NCBI GenBank assembly: GCA_905208975.1
Contig: CAJLRE010000006.1
Location: forward strand, 1 to 54,308
Source of the DNA: an uncultured Collinsella sp.
GTDB taxonomy: Bacteria > Actinomycetota > Coriobacteriia > Coriobacteriales > Coriobacteriaceae
Reading direction: 5' to 3'
Length of the DNA stretch: 54,308 nt
This document shows positions 33,103 to 42,118 of this stretch, one piece after another (the first letter of the stretch is position 1; the number at the start of each line of letters is the position of its first letter). A program made the position numbers and the translations under genes. Below the pieces are notes generated by a model. The model was given only the letters and a program-made list of their open reading frames with translations, was not told the DNA's origin and made no database searches.

Positions 33103-33970
33103 ACGCCTCCCTCACCTTTCCGTGCACATGTCTGATAACCGCGGCAACGTCATCGGCCGAGGCAGTTCCGTTATTAACGATAAAATTAGCGTGAACGGGC
33201 GAAACTTCCGCGCCGCCAATCGAAAAACCCTTTAATCCACAATCCTCGATAAGCTTGCCCACACTCGCATCGGGCGGGTTGCGAAAGACAGACCCGCAGG
33301 ATGCGCGACCCATGGGCTGCGTACGCTTGCGCCTTGTAAGGTACCGCTCCATGCGCTCGCGAATGTCGGCCTTGGGCGCCGGTTTAAGCTTGAGCACGCA
33401 CTCGAGGATAATCTCATTGCGGGGAAGGCTACATTCGCGGTAGCCCCAAGAGATCTCGGACCCCGCATAATGCTTGATACCGGATGCCGGGTCAAACGTT
33501 ACGACATCCTCAACCAGCGAGCCAATCCACTCGGTCCGCGTGCCGGCATTCATAGATATCGCACCGCCGACCGAACCAGGAATGCCAACGGCAAACTCAA
33601 GGCCCGAGAGGCTACGCGACAGGGCATCGTTGACCAGGCGCGCAAACATCACGCCCGCACCGACCGTCAGCGTACAACCGTCATCGGCAACAACCGTGCG
33701 CTGGAACTCACGTCCGAGCGAAATGACGGCACCGCGATAACCGCCATCGGCAACCAGCAGATTGGAGCCCTTGCCGATGATGACCCACGGCACCTGCTCG
33801 CGATCGAGCACCGCCACGGCGCGGCGGAGGGCATGATAGCTATGGCACGTCACAAAGAGGTCGGCCTTGCCGCCGATACGATAGCTCGTATGACGCGCAA
33901 GGCGCTCGTCCTCGATCACATCCGTGTCGATCATGCCCGAGAGCGCCATGACGGCGTTAAACAGACCCAT
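33059..33970 (-). CDS. murB: UDP-N-acetylenolpyruvoylglucosamine reductase MurB
   Basis: 303 residues, FAD enzyme making UDP-MurNAc. Seen: HTSYRIGGKAD, IGKGSNLLVADGG, the GIPGSVGGAISMNAG FAD loop, and GSVFRNP with the proton-donor Ser. C-terminal HANFIVN is typical. The ATG at 33970 is 5 bp past the murC stop, with little ribosome-binding site of its own, so it is probably translated by coupling. Confidence 0.96.
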   Translation of the reverse strand: MGLFNAVMALSGMIDTDVIEDERLARHTSYRIGGKADLFVTCHSYHALRRAVAVLDREQVPWVIIGKGSNLLVADGGYRGAVISLGREFQRTVVADDGCTLTVGAGVMFARLVNDALSRSLSGLEFAVGIPGSVGGAISMNAGTRTEWIGSLVEDVVTFDPASGIKHYAGSEISWGYRECSLPRNEIILECVLKLKPAPKADIRERMERYLTRRKRTQPMGRASCGSVFRNPPDASVGKLIEDCGLKGFSIGGAEVSPVHANFIVNNGTASADDVAAVIRHVHGKVREAYGIELRPEVKFLGF

Positions 33971-33975
33971 TAGAC

Positions 33976-35394
33976 TTAAGCGTCTTTCTTGGCAGTCAGA
34001 TACTCAATGAACTCGGGACCGACGGTCGTAACGTCGCCGGCACCCATGGTGAGCAGCAGGTCGCCCTCGCCCACCATCTGCTCGAGCTCCTGATTGAGCT
34101 CAAGACGGCTGGAGCAGTACACGACCTCCTTGCCAGGATGCTTGGCGCGCACGGTATCGGCGAGCATCTTAGAGGTGACACCCGGAATGGGCATCTCGCC
34201 AGCCGAGAACACATCAATCAGCAGCAGTTTATCGGCATTGGCAAATGCATCAGCAAAGTCGTCGCACAGGGCCTGCAGGCGCGAATAGCGGTGCGGCTGG
34301 AACACGACGTCGACGTGCTTGTAACCCAGCGACGAAGCGGCAGCAAGCGTCGCCTTGATCTCGGTGGGGTGATGGCCGTAATCATCGACCACGGTGATGC
34401 CATCGATATCGCCCACGTGGGTAAAGCGACGGCGGACGCCCTCAAAGCTCGAGAGCGCCTTGGCGGCGGCGTCGATGTCAAGGCCCAGGACATGGGCGAC
34501 GGTGAGCACCGCCGTGGCGTTGAGCATGTTGTGGCGACCGGGATTGCTCTTGATCTCCACAGCGCGCTCAGTGCCGTCCTCAAAGCGAACGATAAAGTCA
34601 CTCTGGATGCCCTTGACATCCGGGTGCATGCAGACGATGTCGTTGCTCTCGGCAAAGCCGTAGGAAAGCACGTGACGGCCCGTCGACTTGGCGAGCTCGA
34701 CCAGATGCGGGTCCTCACCGCAGACGATGACGGTGCCGTCCTCGCCCACCAGGCTCATGAATTTGGCGAAAGTTGCCTCGATCTCCTCGATACCCGAGTA
34801 GTGATCGAGGTGGTCGGCCTCGACGTTGGTCACAATGACTACGTTGGGGTTCAGGAACAGGAAGGAGCTGTCAGACTCGTCAGCCTCGGCGACAAAGTAG
34901 TCGCCCGAGCCGTTCTTGCCGTTCGTGTCATAGCCCTCGACGATGCCACCGATCAGGAAGCTCGGATCCAGACCCATGCGGTCGAGCATGGTGGCGCACA
35001 TCGAAGACGTGGTGGTCTTGCCATGCGTGCCGGCAACAGCGACGGTGGTGTAGCCGTGGCCCAAAGCAGAGAGCATCTTGGCACGGGGCCACACGGGAAT
35101 ACCAAGCTCGCGAGCGCGCACGAGTTCAGGGTTGGACTCCGGAATAGCGGTGGAGACAACAACCACGTCGGGCTTGACCTCGTCAATCGTGGCGGCCTCA
35201 TGGCCCACATGCACCTTCACACCAGCGCGGGTAAGCTGGCGGATATAACGTGACGTCTTAAGGTCGGAGCCGGTAACGGCATAACCGCGCTCGTGCAGAA
35301 CGAGGGCGATGCCGCTCATGCCGGCGCCGCCGATACCGATAAAGTGGGCGCTCTTAAACTCGGGCGCGGAGGTTGCAGTCTGGGAATCAGCCAT
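33976..35394 (-). CDS. murC: UDP-N-acetylmuramate-L-alanine ligase MurC
   Basis: 472 residues. N-terminal HFIGIGGAGMSGIA (17-30) binds the UDP-sugar, GTHGKTTT (123-130) is the ATP P-loop, and VDDYGHHPTEIKATL marks the Mur-ligase C-domain. It adds L-Ala to UDP-MurNAc. The ATG at 35394 has AAGGAG 11 bases upstream, a rather long spacing; a GTG at 35421 has none. Confidence 0.96.
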   Translation of the reverse strand: MADSQTATSAPEFKSAHFIGIGGAGMSGIALVLHERGYAVTGSDLKTSRYIRQLTRAGVKVHVGHEAATIDEVKPDVVVVSTAIPESNPELVRARELGIPVWPRAKMLSALGHGYTTVAVAGTHGKTTTSSMCATMLDRMGLDPSFLIGGIVEGYDTNGKNGSGDYFVAEADESDSSFLFLNPNVVIVTNVEADHLDHYSGIEEIEATFAKFMSLVGEDGTVIVCGEDPHLVELAKSTGRHVLSYGFAESNDIVCMHPDVKGIQSDFIVRFEDGTERAVEIKSNPGRHNMLNATAVLTVAHVLGLDIDAAAKALSSFEGVRRRFTHVGDIDGITVVDDYGHHPTEIKATLAAASSLGYKHVDVVFQPHRYSRLQALCDDFADAFANADKLLLIDVFSAGEMPIPGVTSKMLADTVRAKHPGKEVVYCSSRLELNQELEQMVGEGDLLLTMGAGDVTTVGPEFIEYLTAKKDA

Positions 35395-35491
35395 GTGCTC
35401 GTGTACTCCTTGCGTAAACACTGCCTGTAACCCGTTAACTGTACCGCACCTACCGCATCAGCGCGAGGGCGACCGACGATATCCCGTCTAA

Positions 35492-36607
35492 CTAACGCAA
35501 ACCCTCTACCGCATCGGCCAGAAGAGCGGCGGCCCTATCCTGAGCCAGACCACGCGCCGCCTGACGCATGGCGTCGCGTGCCGCCGCGTCATCGACCAGG
35601 TGCAGCAGCTCATCGGCAAAGGCAGAACCGTCGATATCGGCATCGGCACAGAGCACGCCGGCCCCGGCGTCGACCAGATAACGGGCATTGGTGGTTTGGT
35701 GGTCGGCCGTCGCATGCGGATACGGCACGAGCACCGAGGGCACGGCAAGCGCAGCAATCTCGGCCACGCTCGATGCACCCGAACGCGAGAGCACCAAATC
35801 GGCAGCAGCCAGCATATCGCCCATGTTGTCGATGTAAGGCTGGACGCGGTAACGCTTCGCCTCCTCGGGCGTCAGCGCCAAAGCGTGCTCGGTCTCCTCA
35901 AAGCCGTCGGCACCCGTCGAATGCAACACATAGAGGTTCTTGCGCGAAAGCAGTTCGTTTTTGAGCGAAGTCACGCGCTCGTTGAGGTGCTGGGCGCCAA
36001 GTGAACCGCCAAAGACGAGCAGCAGCGTAGCGTCCTCGGGAACGCCAAGTGCCTTGCGGCCACGAGCGCGATCGCCCTCGATCACCGAGCGACGTACGGG
36101 GTTGCCGGTCATGAGCACGTGGTCAGGGTCACCTTCGCGCTCAAAGACCGAACGCGCTGCCGGCACCGAGATGCACACGCGGGCGGCGTGGGAGTTCATC
36201 ATCTTGTTGGCCAGGCCCGGAACAGAGTTCTGCTCATGCAGCAGATACGGAACGCCTGCGCCCTTGCACCACCCAAGCAGCGGAACCTCGACATAGGCAC
36301 CAAAACCGATGGCGGCATCGGGCTTGCCGACCTTTGAGAAATGATTGGCGAGCGCACGCTTGGCCTTATTGACACGCCACAGCGAGGTCAGCGCCGTCCA
36401 AGGACGGGAGCGGTCGAAGCCCGTGACCGTAATGGGCACAAAATCAAACCCAGCCTCGGGGACCAAACGACCCTCGAGCTTGCGCGACTGGCCCACGAAC
36501 ACAACGTGGTGGCCACGGTCACGCAGTTCTTCGGCCAAGGCGAGCGCGGGGTTGATGTGTCCTGCCGTGCCGCCGGCTGCAATAGCAACGGTCATTTTAT
36601 CGGTCAT
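35492..36607 (-). CDS. murG: Lipid II synthase MurG
   Basis: 371 residues, GT-B glycosyltransferase adding GlcNAc to lipid I at the inner membrane face. AAGGTAGHINPALA (10-23) and the second glycine-rich loop GGSLGAQHLN are seen, along with LVLSRSGASSVAEIAAL and VPYPHATADHQT for UDP-GlcNAc binding. The ATG at 36607 follows GAAGGGA and overlaps the end of ftsW by 11 bp. Confidence 0.96.
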   Translation of the reverse strand: MTDKMTVAIAAGGTAGHINPALALAEELRDRGHHVVFVGQSRKLEGRLVPEAGFDFVPITVTGFDRSRPWTALTSLWRVNKAKRALANHFSKVGKPDAAIGFGAYVEVPLLGWCKGAGVPYLLHEQNSVPGLANKMMNSHAARVCISVPAARSVFEREGDPDHVLMTGNPVRRSVIEGDRARGRKALGVPEDATLLLVFGGSLGAQHLNERVTSLKNELLSRKNLYVLHSTGADGFEETEHALALTPEEAKRYRVQPYIDNMGDMLAAADLVLSRSGASSVAEIAALAVPSVLVPYPHATADHQTTNARYLVDAGAGVLCADADIDGSAFADELLHLVDDAAARDAMRQAARGLAQDRAAALLADAVEGLR

Positions 36608-38117
36608 GGTAGTCCCTTCGTACACGCGGTCCCTGGTCGTCGGTGCGCAGACGCGCCGACGGGTCCGAGTTCAAATCGATTCGATTATATCCGCCGCCCG
36701 CGTTGCGAGGGCTGGGGCGCTGCGGACGACCTTGCGGAGCCGTTCGCGAGCGTGGACGAGCTGCCGGCTCGGATGCAGAACCATCCAGAACGGTAAAGCC
36801 GCTACGCGAAGGTCGTTCACCGCGCACATGGGCCACGCCGGCGGTGCTCTCGTCCATAACGGCAAAGCTCTCACGGCGGCGGTCATACTCATCGCGGCGG
36901 GCGCTCTCGTACGAAACGCGCAGGATCAACCCGGCAAGCATAAGCGACACAATAATCGACGAACCGCCGTAGCTAATAAACGGCAACGGTTTGCCCGTCA
37001 TGGGAAACACGTTGAGGATGCCCAGCGCGTTAATCAAAAACTGCACCGCGAGAATAACCGCGGAGCCAGACGCCATAAGCGCGCCCCGACGATCGGTCGC
37101 CTGCTCGGCAATGCGAAACGCCGAGTAGATCAGCATCGCAAACACCAAGAAGAACAGCACGGTTCCGACAAAGCCGACTTCCTCGCCAATGATGGCCAGG
37201 ATGTAGTCATTGTGCGCCTCGGGCAGATACGAGTACTTCATGGTTGAGTTGCCGATGCCACGGCCGAACAGACCGCCCGAGGCAAAGGCCATGATGGCAA
37301 GCGTGGCCTGATAGCCGTCACCATACTCGTCAGCCCAAGGGTTCAAGGCAACCTGAATACGCACCATACGGTACGGCTCTGCGACAAGTGCAATCACGAT
37401 CACGAGAATGCCGAAGATTAGCACGCCGATGATAAATCTGGGGTCGAGACCCGCAAACAACGCCATGCACATGAGGGGCAACAGGATGATCAGGACAGTA
37501 CCGAAATCGGGCTGGATAAAGATCAGAAAGAGCGAAATACCCAGGTAGATGCCCATCTTGCGAAGGAATTCGTTGATGTTGCCACCGGGCGAAAAGAAGC
37601 GATCAAGCATGATGGCCGAATACGCAATGGCAAATGGCTTTAAAAACTCGGAAGGCTGGAACTGAATACCGGCGATGTTGAGCCAGCGCGTGGCGCCACG
37701 GCTGCCGCTGCCCACCAAGAACACCAGAAACAGTAGCCCTATCATGCCGATAAGGAAGATCCTAAGCACATCCTCCCCAAACCAGCTGTCCGGCAAAACG
37801 CGCACGATGGCAATCAGCGCCAGAACACCAACCACGGCAAACGCGGCCTGTCGACCCAGGAAAAACGTCGCCGAGCCATTCTCGTGCAGCGCCTCGACCG
37901 AAGACGCCGAGTACACCATCAGCAGACCAAAGCACACCAAAGTAAACAGGCAGGCCATAAATATCAGACGGGGGCGCATGATGCGGGCGGGAACGCCGGC
38001 AATATAGCGTTCGCTAAACGACTGCCCGCCGCGACCGGAACGCGGTGTGCTACGCCGCGAGGAAGCACGGTCCGAGTCGGGCCTCCTCATACCTTGTCGG
38101 GGGCTCTCCTCTCTCAC
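36597..38117 (-). CDS. ftsW: Septal peptidoglycan glycosyltransferase FtsW
   Basis: 506 residues, SEDS family. An Arg/Ser-rich cytoplasmic N-terminus (about 45) precedes about ten membrane helices up to about 410. The SEDS signature GNSTMKYSYLPEAHNDYILAI is split by loops, and PFISYGGSSI is present. A C-terminal cytoplasmic tail of about 100 residues is Arg/Pro/Gly-rich. It polymerises lipid II with FtsI. The start is uncertain: GTG at 38117 has TAGGGG 6 bases upstream, better than a TTG at 38123 or an ATG 10 codons later. Confidence 0.93.
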   Translation of the reverse strand: MREESPRQGMRRPDSDRASSRRSTPRSGRGGQSFSERYIAGVPARIMRPRLIFMACLFTLVCFGLLMVYSASSVEALHENGSATFFLGRQAAFAVVGVLALIAIVRVLPDSWFGEDVLRIFLIGMIGLLFLVFLVGSGSRGATRWLNIAGIQFQPSEFLKPFAIAYSAIMLDRFFSPGGNINEFLRKMGIYLGISLFLIFIQPDFGTVLIILLPLMCMALFAGLDPRFIIGVLIFGILVIVIALVAEPYRMVRIQVALNPWADEYGDGYQATLAIMAFASGGLFGRGIGNSTMKYSYLPEAHNDYILAIIGEEVGFVGTVLFFLVFAMLIYSAFRIAEQATDRRGALMASGSAVILAVQFLINALGILNVFPMTGKPLPFISYGGSSIIVSLMLAGLILRVSYESARRDEYDRRRESFAVMDESTAGVAHVRGERPSRSGFTVLDGSASEPAARPRSRTAPQGRPQRPSPRNAGGGYNRIDLNSDPSARLRTDDQGPRVRRDYHDR

Positions 38118-38126
38118 CGGCAACCC

Positions 38127-39533
38127 CTATTCCATTTGCGATTTCGCTGCAGCGGCAAGCTGAGCCACGTAGTCCTTAAACACGCGGCCGCGCTCCTCAT
38201 AGCCCGAGAACTCATCGAACGAAGAGCAGGCAGGAGAAAGTAAGATCACGTCGCCACGGCTCGACAGCGAACGGGCAACGTCCACGGCATCGCGTAGGTC
38301 ATCCGCTTGGGCGATATCCACATCGCCATCGACATCGGCCTCGTCCATAGCGGCGGTAAAGCGCTCGCGCGCATCGCCAAAGCAGACGACCGAGCGCACG
38401 TTATCCATAACGACGCGCGCGAAGTCCGTGAGCGGCGTGCCCTTATCGTGGCCGCCGAGCAGCAAGATCACGTTGTCATCGGGAAATGCCGTCAGTGCCT
38501 TCTCGACCGCGTCGGTGTTGGTCGCCTTGGAATCGTTGACGTAGCGCACTCCGTCAATCTCGCCGCACGGCTCCACGCGGTGCTCGAGCGGCTGGAACGA
38601 GGCCAGACCGCGGCAAATGCCCTCGGGATTGGCACCGACGGCCAGGACAGCCGTGGCAGCGCACAGGGCATTGATAACATTATGATGGCCCGAGATCTTG
38701 AGCTCGGATGTAGCGATGAGCGGGGTCTCGACGCCCTTCAGGCGCACGATCATCTTGCCATCGCGCACAAAGGCGACATCCTCACCCTCTGGCTCGTCAA
38801 AGGCAACCTTGCAGATGCGACGACCCGGCGTGTAGATGTACTCATCGAACTCGTGAATGCCGGCGTCTTCGACGTCGACGACCACCAGATCGTCATCGAC
38901 CATATTGTCAAACAGTTTGATCTTGGCAAGCGCATAGTTCTTATGGCTCTTATGCCAGCCCAAGTGGTCGGGAGTGATGTTGAGCAGCACCGCCACGCGA
39001 GGGTGGAGCTCGGTGGTCGTAGCAATCTGATAGCTCGAGAGCTCAGCCACAAACCACTCGTTGTGGGCTCGGCCGTCAATCTCGTTGATAGGCGGCTCAC
39101 CGATGTTGCCGACAGCTACACTGGCCTCACCGGAAGCCTTGAGCAGATAATCGGTCAGCGACGTGGTGGTCGTCTTGCCGTTGGTGCCCGTGATGGCAAT
39201 CCAGTTATCGGGCGACAGGCGATAGGCAAACTCGGGCTCACCCATAATCTGGGCGGCATGCTCGCGCCCGGCCTTAAAGAAGCCCGAGAACTCCGAGATG
39301 CCCGGGCACGTCATGCATACGTCATAGGCGCCCTCGACCTGTTCGGTCCCATAGACAAACGACGCACCGGCAGCCTCGAGCGCACGCGTGGCGTCATTGG
39401 GCTCAGAGGTGCCGCCGCCATACACGGTAACGGCGCTTACGCGCTCTGGATGTGCCAGCGCCCAGCGGGCGACATCGAGACCGGATTTGCCCTGACCCAA
39501 AACGAGCAGGCTAAAGACATCAGCAAGAGGCAT
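38127..39533 (-). CDS. murD: UDP-N-acetylmuramoylalanine-D-glutamate ligase MurD
   Basis: 468 residues. GTNGKTTTT (116-124) is the ATP loop, LSSYQI and ITPDHLGWH belong to the central domain, and YVNDSKATNTDA marks the C-terminal Mur-ligase region. It adds D-Glu to UDP-MurNAc-L-Ala. The ATG at 39533 lies 9 bp past the mraY stop with a poor ribosome-binding site, so translational coupling is likely. Confidence 0.96.
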   Translation of the reverse strand: MPLADVFSLLVLGQGKSGLDVARWALAHPERVSAVTVYGGGTSEPNDATRALEAAGASFVYGTEQVEGAYDVCMTCPGISEFSGFFKAGREHAAQIMGEPEFAYRLSPDNWIAITGTNGKTTTTSLTDYLLKASGEASVAVGNIGEPPINEIDGRAHNEWFVAELSSYQIATTTELHPRVAVLLNITPDHLGWHKSHKNYALAKIKLFDNMVDDDLVVVDVEDAGIHEFDEYIYTPGRRICKVAFDEPEGEDVAFVRDGKMIVRLKGVETPLIATSELKISGHHNVINALCAATAVLAVGANPEGICRGLASFQPLEHRVEPCGEIDGVRYVNDSKATNTDAVEKALTAFPDDNVILLLGGHDKGTPLTDFARVVMDNVRSVVCFGDARERFTAAMDEADVDGDVDIAQADDLRDAVDVARSLSSRGDVILLSPACSSFDEFSGYEERGRVFKDYVAQLAAAAKSQME

Positions 39534-39542
39534 GAAAGACCA

Positions 39543-40562
39543 CTATCCCAACTGGAAGAACAGGGCAAGGCCAACGGCACCAAATGCCGCAGCGATAATC
39601 CAAAAACGGATGACGACCTTGGTCTCGGCCCAACCCTTCTTTTCGAAATGATGATGGATGGGCGCCATAAGGAAGACGCGCTTGTGCGTAAAGTGGAAGT
39701 AGACAACCTGAATCATGACCGACAGGGTCTCAACGATAAACAGGCCACCGATGATGAGGGAGACGACCTCGGTGTTAGTCATGATGGACGTACAGGCAAA
39801 CGCGGCGCCCAGAGCAAGCGAGCCGGTATCACCCATAAAGATGCTCGCCGGATAGCAGTTGAACCACAGAAAGCCCAGGCAGGCACCGGCACACGCGGTG
39901 CAGAAGATGGACAGGTTCACGTCTCCGTGCAAAAACGCCATGGCAGCCATGGCGAGCATGGCGATCATGGAGGTGCCGCCAGCAAGACCGTCAAGGCCAT
40001 CGGTCAAGTTCACGGCATTAGAAAGACCGGCAATCATCAGCCAGCAAAAGACAATATAGAGCCACGGGAACGAATAGCCGCAGATGGTAGTCGAAAGCAC
40101 GCCAAGGTCAATCGTCAACCCACCGGGAAAACGAATCTCGGGGGCGACGCCGCACCAGTTGACGGCAAGCACCGTAAAGGTGACACAGATAATGGTTAGG
40201 CCGATCATCTTGGCATGCGGCGTCAGACCGAGCGAGCGCCCATGCGTAACGGAGGTCAGATCGTCGATCAGGCCCAGCACGCCGGTCGCCAGCGTGGCGA
40301 GCAGCACGAGCACGAGCCCGGTGGTGAGCTTGCCCATCAGCAGGCAGGTCAGCGAGATCGCGACGAGGATGACAACGCCACCCATGGTGGGCGTTCCCTG
40401 CTTAACCAAATGACGCTTGGGGCCGTCGGCACGAACCTGCTGGCCGATACCCTCGACCTTGAGCAGCTTAATCCACCACGGCATGAGCAGCAGCGCAATG
40501 GCTGCGGCGATGCCAAGCCCCAAAAAAGCCTGATACGTTGGATACGAGGGATTGCCGAACAT
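39543..40562 (-). CDS. mraY: Phospho-MurNAc-pentapeptide transferase MraY
   Basis: 339 residues with ten membrane helices. KQGTPTMGG, DDLTS, NAVNLTDGLDGLAGG, FMGDTGSL and APIHHHFEKKGW, the catalytic and uridine-contact motifs, are all visible. It makes lipid I. The ATG at 40562 is 3 bp after murF and has GGAAGGTG upstream. Confidence 0.97.
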   Translation of the reverse strand: MFGNPSYPTYQAFLGLGIAAAIALLLMPWWIKLLKVEGIGQQVRADGPKRHLVKQGTPTMGGVVILVAISLTCLLMGKLTTGLVLVLLATLATGVLGLIDDLTSVTHGRSLGLTPHAKMIGLTIICVTFTVLAVNWCGVAPEIRFPGGLTIDLGVLSTTICGYSFPWLYIVFCWLMIAGLSNAVNLTDGLDGLAGGTSMIAMLAMAAMAFLHGDVNLSIFCTACAGACLGFLWFNCYPASIFMGDTGSLALGAAFACTSIMTNTEVVSLIIGGLFIVETLSVMIQVVYFHFTHKRVFLMAPIHHHFEKKGWAETKVVIRFWIIAAAFGAVGLALFFQLG

Positions 40563-40565
40563 GGG

Positions 40566-41990
40566 CTAGCACACACCTTCCACAAAGCGGTCGAGCTCAA
40601 CAAAGCGGGAACCCTTGACCAGTACAACATCATGTTTTTCAAGCGCGCCGCCCATGCGGTCGAGCACCTGCTGATAATCGGAGAACACCTGGATGCGGTC
40701 CTCGTCCATGCCCATCATGCGCGCGGCATCGGCCATAAGCTGGGCCAGCTCACCACCCACGCACGCCAGCATGTCGAGCTTCTTGGCGGCGGCATAGGCG
40801 CCCACGAGCTCATGCATGCGAGGAGCCTCATCGCCCATCTCGCCCATCTCGCCCAGGATCGCCATGCGAGACCCCGTGCATGAAAGCGAGCACAGCAGAT
40901 CGAGGCCGGCTGCCATCGATTCGGCGCTGGCGTTATAGGAATCGTCGATGATGCGTGCACCGCTCTTGGCGCGCTTGATCTCCTGGCGGTGCCCGGTGAT
41001 CGTAAGACCCCTAAAGGCAGCATCGATCTGCTCGGGCGTCACGCCCAGGCGATAGGCAACCGCGGCGGCCTTAACGGCATTAGGAACGGACTGCACGCCG
41101 GGGATGGCAAGCATGGTATCGATCGTCTCGCCCTGACCAAAATCGAGCGTAAAGACCGGACGGCCCTCGTCATCAACGCGAACGTCGCGGGCGCGGACCT
41201 CATCATCGTCAGAGACACCGGCCAGCATCACGTCGATACCAGCAGGCTGGGCGAACGTATCGCGAATGAACGGCGTAAAATCGTCCTCGCCGCCCAAAAC
41301 CAGCAGCGGCAAATAGTCGCCGGCGGCGCACATGCCCTGGACAATCTCGGCCTTAGCGCGGGCGATGTTCTCGCGGCTGCCCAAAATGCCGATATGAGAG
41401 GTGCCGATCTTGCTCACGATGGCAAGGTTGGGATTGGCGGACTGGGACAGGCGCTCGATCTCGTGGAAATGGTTCATGCCCATCTCGAGCACCAGGACCT
41501 CGGTATCGGCCGGAGCGGAAAGCACCGTGAGCGGCATGCCGATCAGGTTATTGAAATTGCCCTTGGTGGCCCAGACACGATAGCGCTTGGCGAGCACAGC
41601 GGCGAGAACGTCCTTGGTCGTCGTCTTGCCGATGGAACCGGTAATGCCAACGACCAGGCAGCCAAGCTCCAGGCGATACGCGTGCGCCAAACGCAGCAGA
41701 AACTCCTCGGGATCATCGGTCAGCAAGATGGCACAGCCCTTGTCCTGCGCCAGCGAGACCAGCTCGGCCTCGGGCTCACGCGTCATCACGACGGCGCCGG
41801 CACCCGACTGGACGGCACGGGAAGCAAAATCATTGCCGTCGACGTTTTCACCGGGAAAGGCGACGAAAATCGTCCCTTCCTCGACCTGGCGCGAGTCGAT
41901 AACGCACCCGCGGCATACCCGATCGACTTCTCCCGTCACGGTTCGGGCCCCTGTTGCGGCCGCGAGGTTGTTGACGGCGATCTCTATCAT
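40566..41990 (-). CDS. murF: UDP-MurNAc-tripeptide-D-Ala-D-Ala ligase MurF
   Basis: 474 residues. N-terminal domain with IDSRQVEEGTIFVAFPGENVDG, ATP loop GITGSIGKTTTKD, and IDDSYNASAESMAAGL in the C-domain. It adds D-Ala-D-Ala, the last cytoplasmic step. The ATG at 41990 has GGGGAG upstream. A 128-bp gap separates it from ftsI, the largest inside mraZ-ftsQ, so an internal promoter is possible; TACAAT near 42035 is a -10 candidate without a clear -35. No murE is present in the window. Confidence 0.96.
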   Translation of the reverse strand: MIEIAVNNLAAATGARTVTGEVDRVCRGCVIDSRQVEEGTIFVAFPGENVDGNDFASRAVQSGAGAVVMTREPEAELVSLAQDKGCAILLTDDPEEFLLRLAHAYRLELGCLVVGITGSIGKTTTKDVLAAVLAKRYRVWATKGNFNNLIGMPLTVLSAPADTEVLVLEMGMNHFHEIERLSQSANPNLAIVSKIGTSHIGILGSRENIARAKAEIVQGMCAAGDYLPLLVLGGEDDFTPFIRDTFAQPAGIDVMLAGVSDDDEVRARDVRVDDEGRPVFTLDFGQGETIDTMLAIPGVQSVPNAVKAAAVAYRLGVTPEQIDAAFRGLTITGHRQEIKRAKSGARIIDDSYNASAESMAAGLDLLCSLSCTGSRMAILGEMGEMGDEAPRMHELVGAYAAAKKLDMLACVGGELAQLMADAARMMGMDEDRIQVFSDYQQVLDRMGGALEKHDVVLVKGSRFVELDRFVEGVC

Positions 41991-42118
41991 TGCAGCTCCC
42001 CTGTAAACCTAAATAATGCTATCGGCGTATTGTATCCCAGCGCCGCGCATGCGTGGTGCAGGGCATGTGAACACCCCTCATATGGGACAACAAACCACGC
42101 CCCAAAGATTGTAACCCC